From positions 5,704,001-5,768,000 of the forward strand of contig OX579637.1 of NCBI GenBank assembly GCA_951230915.1: a stretch of DNA of 64,000 bases, in the 5' to 3' direction. Both the position numbers and the translations under genes were made by a program. This stretch comes from Antitrichia curtipendula. Taxonomy: Eukaryota > Streptophyta > Bryopsida > Hypnales > Leucodontaceae. Positions 1 to 15,200 of this stretch are shown piece after piece; within the stretch, counting starts at the first letter, position 1, and every line of letters starts with the position of its first letter. The notes under the pieces were generated by a model. It had not been told where the DNA came from, did not search any database, and saw nothing but the letters and a program-made list of their open reading frames with translations.

Positions 1-2870
1 TAAGTTGGATATTTAAGTATTATTCAATTGGCATTCTAATCATTGAACAAATTTTTTCTAATGATAAACCATAAGTGGTTCACATCTTAATTAAAACTGA
101 CAAAAACTATAAAAATTAGAAGTTTGAGGTGGTTTTGGATGGTTTTGGCCAATCCAAGCCAAAGCTCTAGTCTTCCAAATCCAAGTTGAAAGTTTCAAAT
201 TTTTGATAGCTTAAATTGTAGAGTGTTGCATGCCTATTTACAAATAATAAAATATTTAAAGTGGGATATTTTTAGCAAAAATTATGGGTAGATAAAGTTC
301 TATCTCTTATATTTTTTTCAAGACTTTATCTAACATTTTCTTCTAGCCTATAAGTCTAAATTCACTTTTGCTTTTAAAATTACATTATAAATGTCATCTA
401 AATGTAAGGTCCCTTTCTATCTTGAATTAGATGAATTTTGATGTTTCTAATCCAAAATTAATGCTCTTGATTTCCAATTTCATTATAACCTATTTTCCTT
501 ATTTTTTTAATCCATTTTAAAGTGTGATATATTCTTGAAAACCTTTAAAAATTACCCAAATGATTTCGAATTCAAAGTTGGGTTTTAATAAATTCATAAG
601 TTTGAGTTAAACTTCTAATTTCTAATATAATTATGGTTTCTACCAAAAAATAACAAAGTGCCAAATTCAAGGACATGCCTCGGAATCTATTTCCACCTCA
701 TCCCCATTTTTCAACATACATATTATGGTTGTATCATAAGGCCTACTTTGATTCATTTTTGTTGCATTTTTTGTATCTTTGTATACAACTTACCCCCTGA
801 AGGTCAGAGATTATGTTTTGACCAAAATCACTTCAAAACTGTTATTTCTAATACAAGTACCAAATTTTAGAAAAAAAAAATTTGGAAAAATGTAACCGTA
901 GGATCTTATATTAAACTAGTTTGAGAAGTTGTCAAAAAAAAAATTCAAAAATTTCTACCATGTGGATTGCAAGATAATAGTGTTTGAATTGACAAAAATT
1001 CGGACAGCTACACTTCACAAGGTCACATTTGTATGAAAAAATGTCCAAAATGGTGGTACTTCTTTGGATTCATTCTTCAAGGCAAGTTGGCTAAATGCTT
1101 GAAAGTTTTTAGAGTATTTGGAATTATAAAACATATAGGAAAAAAATAGTAAGTAGAAAGTGGTAGAGAATGTTCAAAAAACTAAATTGTTAAGAATTTA
1201 AATTTGGAGTTGAAAAATGACAATTCCAATGATTGCAATGTGGTAATAAAAAATTTACACCCAATGTTTTTATTTTTTTTCAAATATATTGAAAATTGAG
1301 TTAAATAAAGGACTTCAAAGTTTATTTTAGAATAGAGATTCCATAACTACCCTCAAAATAAAACTCTTCATAACTTTCATTTCATTAATCAAAATGGAAT
1401 GATTCAAAACTTCCATTGTATATACAAATCTAAAGAACCAATTTTATATTTTAATTTATTTTTTAAGTGATTTTTAAAGAAGTTTTTTCAAGTGCCCGGG
1501 CTGCCCGCTGCCCAATGAAAATGACATACCATGCAATAACTTTTTAACCACGTAGTCAATAGTTATGAAAATTGTTGGACCTTAAAGCTACTCCTTGGGC
1601 ACATTTAGTGTGAAAATTTCAAAGAAAAAAAGAAAAGAGTTCCAGTTGTAGTGAGCTGACTAAAATCGCTATGTTGTCAAAAAATGGTGTTTGATTCTTT
1701 AGGGGTTAAATAACAACTTTTACAATAAGGTGTATAAATTCCATCTATGATCAAATTTTTTTCTTTCAACATATTTCTTTCTAATTCTCTCTCTAGACTT
1801 TTTTCAAAAAAATTATATATATTTTTATTTTTTCCTCTTTTTTTGGATTATTTTAGAATTGCAATCTTTGATTTCAATTACTACTAATTAATGTTTTTAA
1901 TTCTAGAAGTCAAACAACTGTAATGACATAATCTTTATAAGTGCTAAATAAGTATCTATTGAAGACCTTAAAATTTATTTTGGTCAAATATGCATATTAC
2001 AATCAACAATATTTGTTTAGTACAAAGTCAAAATTCTATAAAGGGGTCAACTTAATCTCTTAACTATGCCTAACAACCCCAAGCTTTAAGTAGCAACTTG
2101 GAATTTATACTTATACTTCAAACTCTTAGACTTTGAATACAAATGGCATTCCTCACTTGCTCTTGCTTTATAAATATTCAAGTATGAATTTTTCTTACAC
2201 TCTTTTTTCTCTCTTTAAATTAGATTTGATTCAAGCTTCAAGTATTTTTTCTAAACCCCACAATCTTCAATCTACATCACTAGTTAATTGCAGTAGATTT
2301 CACTTTGTATCAACCAATCTAATTAGCTTTTAATTTGTATAAGCTACTACAAATAATCACCATAATTAGTTAATCTGCTAATGCAACCAATTTGTTAGTG
2401 TACAAACTAGATGTGGATTCATGTCCTCATGACTTAAGATATTTGTTAAACAATATTCTTTCTCTCTCATTAAAGAAATCAACAATCTCTATATTTGAAC
2501 CAATACTTTATAGGACTATCTTTGTCACCAAATATATATTTCAACTCGAAACAAATCCGCCATAAAGAACCAAAACATATTTAATATGCATTTTGAGATC
2601 CTTTTCCTATGCTTTCCAACAAAATGGGCCAAGAATGAATCCATCTATTGTCTCATGTTGTTAATTGTTTCACTTTTCTCTACTTCCTTTGTAACCCCTA
2701 TGAGAAATTTAAATTTATTAATTTAAATATAAACATATATCATTCCAAATATTTTTTTTAAATTCTACAATAGGCACAACATACAGCAACAACCAATTTT
2801 TGATAGGCATGAAATAAAGTTATGCCTACACCCTAAGGAATGAGATCTACAACCAAAATTCTAGGTCATC
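1..2870. other. AT-rich intergenic DNA
   Basis: No coding region can be supported. The sequence is AT-rich with many A and T runs. Short ORFs at 658-870 and 2133-2333 have low-complexity translations rich in Phe, Ile and Leu and match no family I know. A small GC-rich patch near 1493-1512 and the inverted-repeat element at 785-1714 (listed separately) are the only structure noticed. Confidence 0.6.
785..1714. repeat. Inverted-repeat element, copy 1 of a ~0.93 kb family
   Basis: The left end reads TTACCCCCTGAAGGTCAGA and the reverse complement of the right end (about 1690-1714) reads TTAACCCCTAAAGAATCAA, an imperfect terminal inverted repeat. The element at 26139-27078 has ends of the same type (TTAACTCCTAAAGGACC) and a shared inner stretch around the words GGATTGCAAGATAATA here and AGATTGCAAGATAATA there. 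Lengths are about 930 and 940 bp. It has no coding capacity. It could be a non-autonomous DNA transposon. The alignment was by eye and copies are diverged. Confidence 0.4.
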
Positions 2871-3274
2871 TTAGATTGACCCCCTTTTCCTTGGACTATC
2901 CAAAAAGTACAAAAATGACTATCCAAAAATACGACTAGGTGCTCTTCAAACATGTTCCCCACCCAAATTTTCCTTGGGCTACCCAAAACCAAAAATATGT
3001 CACTACCAAAAATATATGACTATAAAATATGACTACATAATATGACTAGACGTTCCCTGAATATGTTTCCTATTGTTCCCTATAAAGTACTTAGTTGTTC
3101 CCAATAGACGTATATTATACGCCCATGAAGTACAAGGCCAAAATATGAGTGGCAGTCATATTTGCAGTCATATTTTTTTCAAAAATGTTGGCCTCCCAAA
3201 ATATGACTGTGAGTAGTCGCCAGTCATCCCCAGTCATATTTTTGTAGTCATAAAATGCAGGTTTTGTTGTAGTG
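2871..3274. mobile_element. CACTA-like miniature element remnant
   Basis: The right end at 3261-3274 is GTTTTGTTGTAGTG, whose reverse complement begins CACTACAACAAAAC, the classic terminus of plant CACTA (En/Spm) transposons. A facing end, CACTACCAAAAATATATGAC, begins at 3001. Subterminal copies of TATGACT/AGTCATA occur in both arms, as expected of CACTA subterminal repeats. Related but more diverged copies of the left arm lie at 2880-2970, so the element may begin further left or be internally duplicated. The bases flanking 3001 and 3274 do not form an evident 3-bp duplication. No transposase remains. Confidence 0.55.
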
Positions 3275-6200
3275 TTCTCTCAAATTCCAACAATTGAATC
3301 TCACACTAGAACCTAGTCAATCAAATTTATGTATGAAGAACACAAAACAAGTTCCTAAAATATACTTGCAATTTTTACAATTGCAGCTCAAAATCACCTT
3401 TTCCCTACTAAGAGCCTACACCACCATGTGAACATGATTCCATTACATCTAGCTCGCAACCATTCTATTGGAGCAATTTGTTGGGAGAGGCAAATGTTTG
3501 TAAGTTCAAATCTAATTAGATTGTTCTAAACCCTAGAGCTTTACGGTTGCAAATTTGGCAGTATGCAAGGTATTTGCTTAAACATTGAACATTGACATCC
3601 ACATTTTTGAAATCCTAGAGGATTTTATTGTACTCCAAATCTTGACTAACAAGAAATCAATCTTCAATCCAAAAAAACTAATTTGCAACAACAAATCTGT
3701 AGCTAACACACCTCAATTCCACCAAATCTTGTCAATGAAACTCGCAACTGATTTGCACAAGACTTGGCTCCTAAGATGCATAATTGCAATAAGGTTGTGA
3801 ATAATGGGAGCTCAATGCAAACTCTCAAAGCATAGAATAAATCTTGCACTTCTTTGTATACAAGAGATATTTATTTTCAAAATTCTAATGAGATAAAAAT
3901 TTAAGAACTTTTTTTTACTATTCTTTTAGTTCTGGCTACAGCAAAGACATAGTAGTTTTGTATGCTGTAAAAGTGCTATGCATTAAAGGCTCAACAATTT
4001 TTTATTATTTGATTTCTAATAATATTAGCATTTGTTCCTACATTTGAACTATGTAGTAGATTCAGTGAAGACTGAAGTCATTCCAAAGCTTGTTCATCCA
4101 TCCATCCATTTTTTTTCTAGAATCATTAAAAGCACCTACCTTTTCTTTTTTCTTTTACGTTGGCAATACATTTAGCCTCTTTCAGTAATAAGTTCTACTA
4201 AGTTATCAACCATGAAAACCATTTGTTGATGTGGCAATGTCCTCTTCTTCTAGACATGGCATAAAATGTAAAAACCTTTTTAAACATGTCTTTCTCAACA
4301 TAAACAACGTGTGGGCCATCACTTAGATTTCACAATGACATTTGAACATTTTGAGCAACATTTCTTATAATTCTAGCTTCTATATTCAAAGAATCTCTAA
4401 CGAAGTTGTGTTCCACAAATAACAATGTTTTTTGCTAACGTCACTAAAAACTCCATTTTTTATAGTGAAACCAACTAAAAATGTACAGTTCACCTTTATC
4501 CGACCTTCCTATCAAAAGATATAGGCGGATGAAGTTTAACCTTTTGGAGGCCCTGAAAACTTCATCCAAGGTTTTGTACCTCTTACCTATTTCATTTTAA
4601 TTTGAAAATAAAACCCTGTCGTTATGCTACTAGCTTTTCACTAACTTCCAAGTTTCAACCCTAAAGGATGATTTTACATTACTTCCTTTGATTCCCATTC
4701 CAAACTTCATACGACCATATCTTGCTCAATTTAGCTCTGATTCTTAAGTGTAATATGGTTTCAGAAACCTCTAACTTCAATCTATAGCTTTACCTACTTG
4801 ATTCTTGTAAAAGACCTACTCTAAGTACTCTGATTTAACTTTGTAATTTTGACCTTCTTTAAAATGTCTAATTTTGATAATTGAAAAGTATAGGTTGTGG
4901 TTAGTAACTCACCTCAAAATTTGCATCATTGTGGAGGTAATCATATACTCCTTTGAATTCCCGGTCATTCGCCATGTTTTGGGATTGTTAAGTATTCTTG
5001 CCCATGGCTTAAAGTAGGTCTGAAAATACAAAATTTCAACTTCTAAATCTCTCAAGTTTCTGTCTTTTTCCCTTATCTTCTCCTCTTTTCTTTCCCACCT
5101 ATTCCTCTCAATTACTTTGATGTCAAGGGTTGACTTTGAAATACTAAATAATTGCACCAACTTCTAAGTAATAATTGACTTTCGATATCTACAAGTCAGT
5201 TATTGTTCTATCTAAGTTTTTAATGGTTCTAAATGGATCTCAAGGATTTTCCATATTTTCTTCAATTTTCTAATTGTGTTTCAACTATCACATGGACTCT
5301 TCATCTCTCTCACTTGTCTTTCTACTATTATTTTGCAATACTACTTGTCTATAGATTTGAAGAGATTTTCCCTTCTCCCTTACTTTCTATACTATCTCCC
5401 TTTAACTCCTACCTTCCTCTCTAGGCTCCTATGGTTTTTGTTTGCAATCTACTCTTTCCTATCTATTTCTTAATGGACACTTTCTACATCTAAAATTTGA
5501 ATTTTTTCCTTCACTTTAGTTTTAAGGTTCACTTGGGATATCTTCAAAGAAAATCTAATCTTGTCAAAGACCGCAACGGCCTGGACCATCTTAGGTAGTT
5601 TAGCACAAAGTCGCACAACACCAAATGCGGAGTCAGAGCCAGAGCCGGATTAATACAGGACCTGATACTCACTCTTGCACTTGCTAGTGAGACACGTGGT
5701 GTGTGCTAGTTGGTTGGACCTTCCGAATTGCTGACTGGATGGTGAGGTGGAGCCACTATGTAGCGGTTCATGACAGACCGAACCCCTCCCCATGTACTTG
5801 GATTGTGTTTCTGTGTAATTTGGCAATTCAAGCTTGGCAGTCGGATTCTTGGTTTACTAGTTTGCAATTCTGGTTTGTGCTTGTTCTTGAGTTCCGGTTT
5901 ATGGCTAGTTTTTACAATTTGTAGAATCCCTTTGGACTACTAATTTGACCTCTAAAGGACACAATTTAGGGCCACACTAAGGTGTGATTTTCAAAAATTT
6001 AGGCACTAATTTTCATACAATGCTGTAATTCCTAATTGGGGCTAATTTTTCTTGGAATTCTATATCCACACTTCTAGGGGGGAATTTGGCACTCAGGCTT
6101 TTGGAAACTAAACTTAGACTTCAAAAACTATGTTTTTGAAACTAAACTTGGAACAATTGCAACCAACTAATTTTTGAAATCCTATAGTTAAAAGCTTTGT

Positions 6201-9200
6201 CATGATTTTTCTAACACCCCAAATTTTACAAACAAAAAACTATAACTTCGTCGTGATTTTGGAAACAACTAAAATTCTAACTTCTAAAGACAAAGCTTCA
6301 CCGTATTTCCACCACGTGCTAAGTTTGTAAGTCAAATAACAACTTGGACAACACCCAAGACCCCCCCAATCTTGCAAATCAAACACTAGAGTCCCCCCAA
6401 AGCGGCATTGCCAAGGTACAATGAGGGGTAAGCTCTAGGTTTAGTACAAGCCCAAAAAACTCCAACAAAAACACTTCAAGGACTCAAAACATACAAAAAT
6501 AAGACAAACTTTGAAGGGACCTCCAAGTCCTTCAAAGCTTGCACAATTGTAGCAAAAGGAGCTTAAAATGCTCCCAAAATACCATGTTTACAACTTTGGC
6601 TCAAAAATGGCCAAAAAAATCCAAATTAATGGACCAATGTGTACAAAGCCAAAACTTGGCTAGAAAAGAAGTGCTTGTGAGAGAGAAATGAGTCCCTTTT
6701 ATACATTTCCAAGGGCAATCACCCCCCTCTCTTTTCCTAGTGGTAAGCTTATCAATTAGGATTTTCATCCTAATCTTCCAATTTTGACTTTCTACGCTTG
6801 ACCAAAACTCTAACTTTGGGAGATTAACTTCAAATCACAAACGGATTGTGCCATTGGCTTCCAAAGGCCATTGCTAGTTTAGAAAATCCCCTCTTCCCTT
6901 AACCAAACTCCAAAAAACTTAACAAAACCTAGTGCTAGCTAAACACTCCCAAAAGGGTAACAATCCAAATCTTGGAGTTCGGCTTTTCTGAAGAAATTAA
7001 CTAGCCTAGGGTCTTAAATAGGTATAAGGGATTAAGAAAAGACCTAACTTAGGCCTCATTCTGACTTTGTACACTCCCGGTATGCCGGTCAACTCCACGA
7101 TAAACTTTAAATTTGCCGGTTTAGAGAGGATCTTTCCTAGTTATGGGTCTTTTGGCTATCAGAATGTCTTGAAACTTGTAGGAGCGTCTTATTAGCATAA
7201 AAAAATCTATTCTAATTATTAGTGAGATTTAACCACAATCTGGATAATCTCTAGGAATTTTCCATCGTAGGTTTTGGTGGTTGACCGTTTGGAAGGGTAT
7301 CTTCTTTAAGTTAGAAGATTCCAAAATTTTTTATGGAACCTCTCATGGAATTCTACAAAGGATGTGTAAGCTCATATTTTTACTCTGCACAAAAGTCAGA
7401 GGAGAATCAAATTCCGCCTTCTCCTTTTAATTTCGGCAATTAGATAATCTTTCACATACAAGAGAATCTTGGCAAACCGATTTCGTCGTTGAGTTCCAAA
7501 TGTGATTTCCATCTTAGAAATCTATATTCTACCCATAGATTCTTCTTACGGGTCTATCTTGAGTTTGTAATTCCCTGTAGGCTAACAATTGGAGTTTCCG
7601 ATATTTCTTCAATACTATGGGGAAAGTAAACCTATCTCCGGGAATGAAATTAGAACCTCAATGTATTCCCTCGGACCAATTTTAGCCATAATATGTCACA
7701 TGCACCGTAGGCTTGAATGATTTGGATTAGATTTACTTTATTTCTGCTATTTATCTAATTTTCTGATTTCTAATCTATATTACAAGTAGAAATTGGGTTT
7801 ATTTAGGGAAAACTAATCTATAAGGGACCAAATGCTATATTGTCATGTGACGTACCCATTTTTGCATTACACTCTTTTTGTGACTTTTTGTAGGTTTTTA
7901 CTAACTTTATTTTGCAAAAATTGAAAAAAAAATAAAGCATGAGCCCCAAGTGACAAATATGGGACTCACAAGATATAAACCTCAACATCCACATGTCAAT
8001 GTAGTGCCACTCTAGATGTCCCTACAATTGGATGCATACTAATTTTTCTATATTATTATCCTAGTGGAGTGAAAAATTTCCATAATTTGAAAATAGTGCA
8101 TCCTTTAGACATCCAAACAATGCACTCCAGACTACATATTGGTTCAGAATTCTATTGCAAGGTTTTTATTACTCATTCCATAGAATAAATTCAACATCAA
8201 ATTTGTGAAATTCAATGATGACTATAGTATCTAAAAACTACTATATTCCACCATCACATACAAATTCAAAAACATTAGCTTTCATTTTATGATTGTTATT
8301 GACCAATCACAAATATTGGCCTTTGTTATGAGCATCTCTACTAAACTCAGTCCTCATCACTTCTCCAATTTGCCATGAATCTTTGTCATATGGTTCTCTC
8401 TTCGTAATAACTCAGTCTTTAGACAATAGATGACTTTTGAGTTGCATGAATGACTAAAAATAGCTCAAAATTTGCTCCTCACTCATAGAAAGTGTAAATT
8501 CTGTGTATCTCATGATTTACATAGCTGTAAGACCTCTTAAACAACATATATTAAAGTCAAGGCATTCCATACACTAACAATACATTCTAATCAAGAGTCT
8601 TGTTTCCACTACAAAATACTAGGATATATATAACAATAATTATTGAATTTTGTGAAGATAAGATAAAGGTCATTGCAAGAAAGACCATACATTTTCTATA
8701 GTGTGTTGCACAATACTCAAATTTTTTAGCAAGGACTTTATGATTAGAAATATATATATATTTAATTAAAAAATATTTTTAGTGTATACACCTTAAAAAA
8801 AAAGATACCCTAAGAAGGAAAACTGCAAAAAATAAATTTAAGTAGGAGAACTAGAAAAGTAAAAAATCTCACAAAAATAGGTATTATCATTGTAGTTTTA
8901 CATTTTAATTTGTAAAAAAACAGGAATTTTTTTTAATAAATTAAAAATTGGACATTTGAAAAAAGTTCATAGTGATGAGATTTTACTTAAATATTGATCT
9001 TAGAACCATCTTCATTATTCAAAAATTGTACGCAATAGAAGTGTTGTATGCACTCATGTAGAGGACACAAAATAATATATTTTTAGACTTCCTTTAGTAG
9101 GAATATGCTTTCCTAATATGCAAATAGACCATGGAAATTTCATTTCCTGATCATTAAATTTGGGGATTCCTAATGTAGTAAAAAATCCTAAGCTTCAAGT

Positions 9201-12200
9201 AAACAAAAATAATTTTCAAATATAATATGAAAAAATTTATTATTAAAAATTAAATATCTGATTACCATCAAGTTAGACATTTCCAATCAAAATTTCAAGC
9301 TCATGAGATTTATACTTAAAAAATTATAGAGGATGAGAAGAAGGTACCCCTTCATTGTGACTATAATACATAGGACCGGTCTTTCTTGCAATGACTTGTA
9401 AAAGGTAGGCATGTAAATCATTTGTATCCCTAAACACATTCTTGATGACCTCGCAAAGTTGTCCTTGATTCTTCAACTTTCTTGTTGCTTGTTAAATTGC
9501 CATGCCTCTTTCTTCTATTCTCTCTTTAGCTTTGCACAATATGAAATGCTTCAATCATTGGTCCCTCTAATAGCAATTCAAGAATGTGTAGACAACATCT
9601 TATTGAGTTTAAACTTGCATTGCTTCAAAATTTGAAATTATAATCTTAGTGTTTGCGATGGCTACATATCAATATGAAATTGTGCTAGTAAAAGAGCACA
9701 AATTTTGCCTTTTAAGCTTGGTTAATTTGGTAAGAAATATGCCTATATTAGTGATCAAGCCATTGCTACATCAATATAAAATACTACTCAAGTTCTTGAT
9801 CAACATGACCAACAACTCAATATACATCTTTTAGTGCGCTTGCGAAATAGCTTGGTGAAGATATTATCTCTATAGAATCTAAATTTGGTATTTTATATAG
9901 TGTTGAATTCTACAATATGTACTATATATTGCTACAACTAACAACCATATCAATGGCAATTGCTTGGCCAAGAAGCACTTAAAATGAGTTGCAAAATAGT
10001 TTTATATGTCACTACCAAGAGCCTGAGTTTATTAATGATGATCAAACCTTAAAACAAAGTCTTGAGCTACTACTAAGGTTACAAATATAGGTTGTAAAAG
10101 AGCCTCAACTATAATAATTAATATCCAATAGTTATTGAACAAACCTAAATATCATACTAAATACAAGACATTCAACTATGACAATTATTGTCACCCAAAA
10201 CTCATGCCTACGCTAGCATTGCAAACCATAGTCTATATATTGATTAGGTTGGGAGTCCTATATTATAGATGTCTAAAGCATAGAATAAAAAAAAGAAATT
10301 TCACAATTTTAAACCAACATCATATATTCTTATCACCTTGCGTACAAGAACTCCAATAAATTACAATACCTTTGGAGTTCATCGATATAAAGTTTTAACA
10401 CCAATTTAAACATGTTAAAAAATCAGTCTACATTGCCTAATTTGAAAAAAATAAGAAAAAATTATAAAAAGTCTAATTTCTTCGTAAATTTGAATTTTAG
10501 ACTCTTAAACATATTTTTTATTTACTGTAAGTGTGCTATGATTTTAGATATAGGCTAATTTAATTATATTTTTAAAATTTTCTTGTATAAGTTAGTCCAA
10601 ATTTTTTATTTAATCTCAATATTAAGTTGACTTCAAGTTTAATTGTTCATAATACTTAAAGGAAAATTTTGAGTAAATCTAAATTTATTAAAATCTAAGA
10701 TTGCCTTTAATGCATATTAATTTAATATGCATTAAACTAACCGGCAATTTCTTGGCTTTGAATCATCAACTACAACTTGAGCAAATTTGTTGACTTTTAC
10801 TCTAGCCCAATGTCATGCAATGTAAATGCAAAGTGCTGCAAAGTTTTGTGAGCTTCATTGAATTGTGGTCTATGCTAACTTCTATTAATATCTATAACAT
10901 TGTTGACATTGACTTGGTGAACATTGAAATCCTTCACTACTTTTAACTAATAAAATTAATTGCCACCTATTTTCACCACATTGTATAGAAAAGAGCATTT
11001 GAATTTGTAGCTAAATTTTTTTGGTAGTGCCTTTGTTATATAATTCAACTCCAATCACTAATTGATTCACACTACATCCTACAATATACAATATTTATTA
11101 AGTATATAAGTAATCTGACATGACCATTGTTGTCAATCTATTTAAGATAGCCATAATTAGTTTGTGTAATATTATCATTGTTCTTTATCACAAGATAATA
11201 TTGCATTGCAACACTTGTCTTGTTCATATGCTACTAAACAAATGTCTTTCTCTAAATTTTTATCATTACCGCAGCTTTGATCAACTTTCACATTGTGAGT
11301 TTCTCCCTTACTAAAATTCAATGCCAAAGTGTTTTGCAAAAGAAGTATTTTATCTCTGTCATCCATTTTCCCACCTGCCTCCATGGCTTTCGGTGAAGCC
11401 ACGACCTCTTCTACAATCCATACCTAGTCACAATATTTGGATCAAGTTTTAAAATGAAAGTTGTAGTCAAAAGCACTCAACCAATAGAAAGAAAGATTTT
11501 GACAATTGTAACCATGTTAAAATAAACCAAAAAAATGCATAGAGATGCCTCAAATTCCATGGAAAAAGCTCATTAAACATCCTCAATCAAAGATCCAAAA
11601 CAATAATCAAAATCACCTAAAATCGTGGCTATAGTATCTAGATTGAGTTCTCATTGAATTTGTGGCACTCAAAGAATCCTTCAAAAATTAAAAAAAATGC
11701 ATTATATTTTATATGGCCAATTAGTTGGAATTTTTTATTACATTTACAACTATTATAAATCATTATCTTTTCTAAATAATGTAGTAGTGTCAAACTACTC
11801 AAAATTCACAACAATTTAAATGAATGACACTCTTGAAGAGTGAATTTGAATTTAATGATATAATAAATGAGAAGATGAAGCCTTTGTGAAGTCTTCTTGA
11901 AGCCTAATGTCTTAGAAATGTTCACTTTAAGTTTCACCTTGAACTAAAAAATTACATACAAATTATTATTGTAATTTTTTGGACTACATGGTTTCTTTTC
12001 ATTAGTAAGGTCCAAGTATTTTTACTAGCCTTGACAACAATTTACCTCAAATTTTTATAGACTTTTTTTATCACATTGTAATTTTATAACATATCATATT
12101 CAATTACAATTAGAGTTCGACAAGTCATTTTAAAATCAATTTTGGATGGATTGGATTTGAAAAGTAACTTGAACATTTTGTGGAAGTTGTAATGCAGTAG

Positions 12201-15200
12201 TTTATAAATCTCATAGATTTCATTCTCGTCATAGTGCAAACTCAAATACACAACTTTGGCAATTTAAGGTGATTGCAAGATCTTTATATTGTAAAGTTTA
12301 CCCCCTAAAGGACGAGGAGATTTGAATATAGCTCTTGTTTTCCTGGCTAGCTCTTGTAGCTAGCATAATTTCTCATCTTTGTGGAATAATTTTGATGATT
12401 TCCAAGACTTATGTAGTTTTTTTGTAAAGAAAAGATCAATAAATTTGTACAATTTTGAAAAAATGCCATCATTCACAAGATTTATGAAGATGTTTAATTA
12501 GGCGGTACTTTGAATATATGTTGAAATTAGAATGCTCAAATCAGAAGCTCAAAAGTGCTCCAAAAATTCTAATCTTTTTTCCATTGGTATATATCATTTT
12601 GATTTTGATGTGTAATTTTTTTCAAATCATTTTGAGGTGTGGAAAAAAAGATACTAGATTGTAAAGTGACAATCCAAAGTGCCTTGTCCGTACTCAAATA
12701 TTCACCCAAAATTGTACTATCAATCATTTTTTGATTGAATTGCACCAACATATTCAACAAAAAATATTATCTCAAATGTTATTTATAGACTCATTAATAC
12801 ACATGTATTGCAATGTGTCATATTCCTACACCCAATACAAAGTCATACATCCTAAATTTTCATTCATTATATACTTCTCATTTTATAGTGCATAAGTTTC
12901 TATTATGTCTTTTAACTTGATACATTCTTCATCAATATACTCATAGTGACAGAAATTTCAAGAAAAACCACCTTATATCAATCTTCCTATATATTTTTGA
13001 ACTAAAATGTTTTGTTTTTTTGTAGATGCCGTTAACTTTTTCTATATCTACCTTCTCATTATTCTTTGGATTTAGTAGTCTGATGCCTTGCCTTAGAATG
13101 AATTGCAGACATTGCACATTGATTTGTGTCAATACAAAGTTATTTTTATGAAAGACAAAAACTTTAAATTTTGGAAACAATTCCTCACATCTTCTATGAT
13201 TTTCCAATGGTAATGACTACAACAATCATTAATTGTTGTAATTGCAATTTATGTAAGTCATTTTTGCAGTCACATGTGGTAAAAGTCTGAAGAGAAGTCA
13301 TTGAGTCCTTATACCTTATTTCCTTGTCTCAAGCACTTTCTTAGCTTCTAATTGCACGTTGCCATCTTCATTCCAAATTTTTGATTACCTTGCAATTTTT
13401 GCAAAACAAAAATATAGCCTGTAGAAAGGATTTTTTCTACAATGTATGATGACGTAAGCCAAGGTGGTTGTATTTCAATTGTTGGAGGCTACACCTACTA
13501 TAGTGGTTTTTGAAGTTGTTGGGGTGGCATCTATTTTTGTTGGGTTTGCACCTATTCTTCTAGAAAGAGGCGTTTCTTACAACTAAAAGGCATTATGAAC
13601 CTCTTGTTCCAATTGCATCTTGTCAAGTACCACCCTATTGTCCATTGCTACTTATTCTTGGTCACTAATAAACCTTCTTGTAGCAACAACAATCCTTATC
13701 TTTGGACTTGTTCCCCATACTAGTATCTCTTTTTAGACACAATAGCAATAGAACTAATAGTGAAAATAATATACAAAGATGCAACCCTCTCCATACCCTA
13801 GAATTACTTTGAGATAAAAAATCACTATTGTATGCTACATTTTTTTTATATACCTACTAAATGTGATAACCTTGAATCTCTATATATTAAACATTGCAAT
13901 AAAAAATGGTCACTTTCTTAAACCACCTGTCTAAAGTTCTAGGATCACAATTAAATTGCAAAAACACATAATGTCTTGCAATTAATACAAGTTGGCCTAG
14001 AAACATATTGGAGGTTAGATCAAATTTGTCTTATATTCATTGTTAAGGGAGTAAGTCTCTTTAGACATGGACTGACTCTTATTGTTCATCGCATCTTGAA
14101 TGTGGAAGGTGTCTTCTTTTCTTTGTTGTATAGATTGCCACATCTATGTACTCAATATGGTAGAAATAACTCAAAGGACATTTGAAGAATAGCTTCATTT
14201 GGGCAACTATGGAAAATTCTAAGTATATGTTTTTTATACTAGTAGCACAATGCAATTACGGATCTTTAATGACAAACATACAAAATTAGTAACATGAACC
14301 TTATATAGAAGTTAAATAAAAAGATGAAGGACAAATCAAATTAATGTAGACCAAAGCTATCTTAGTTTAGGATATAAAGTTTGAAGTGACATAAATAATC
14401 GTTCTCTTTGATTTATGCAACACTACATTTAGATAACACTACATAGCTGAGACATTGAGATTTTTGCTTAGGAGAAAAATCACAATATTGAAATTTTGAA
14501 TAAGAATAATCCTATAGAAAATTCAACTAAAAAATAACTTTTGGTGATTTCAAATGACTTGAAGAACTCACTACATATTCATTTTTAATACCATGTGCGT
14601 TCAAAAGGTATTTTAAAGGAGATATTACTTTTTTTAAGGTAAGTTAGGATATCTAATTGTTTTGTAATATTTAATTACAAGATATTAAAATTTGTCTTTG
14701 TTTTCTTTAATTCTTTTGGATTTAATAAAAAGGGCATACTGAATCTAAATTTTCTATTTCTAATTTATGCAAAAAAATAAAACATTAATCCTTAAAATTT
14801 TCATTGACTATAATATGGTTGATTTGTTTTAAAAATGGCTATTTTTGGACTCAAAAATGTGAAAAGTCACTTGTTCTTGGGCACATTCTTAAGGAAATAA
14901 GAAAATGACATTAGCTATGAAATGATATATTCAGATTTAGAAGGAGATTTACTTTGAATTTACAAAAAAAATTTAAAATGTGGGTGGTTTGAGGTAAAGT
15001 GTGAAAAAATCATCAAATAGGGAACTCTAGCCAATGAGGTGGAGGCATGTGTTTTGACCTCATCTTAGTTTGCAGCTAGCAATGACTACTAGAATATGCA
15101 TCATGCACTCAAATTTCAATTGTTGTTGATTTTTATTTTTTTAGCTATTGTGTGTTTTTCCTTGTATTTTTTCATTCTACCATATTTGATCTTGAAGTGT

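Noticed and set aside
11175..11402. Minus-strand ORF of 75 codons with a more ordinary amino-acid mix (DDRDKILLLQNTLALNF)
   Set aside because: It may be a fragment of an old gene, but no family was recognised and there is no supporting context.
12941..13207. Minus-strand ORF of 88 codons (CEELFPKFKVFVFHK)
   Set aside because: Isolated, unrecognised, followed by stops in all frames; not enough to call a pseudogene.
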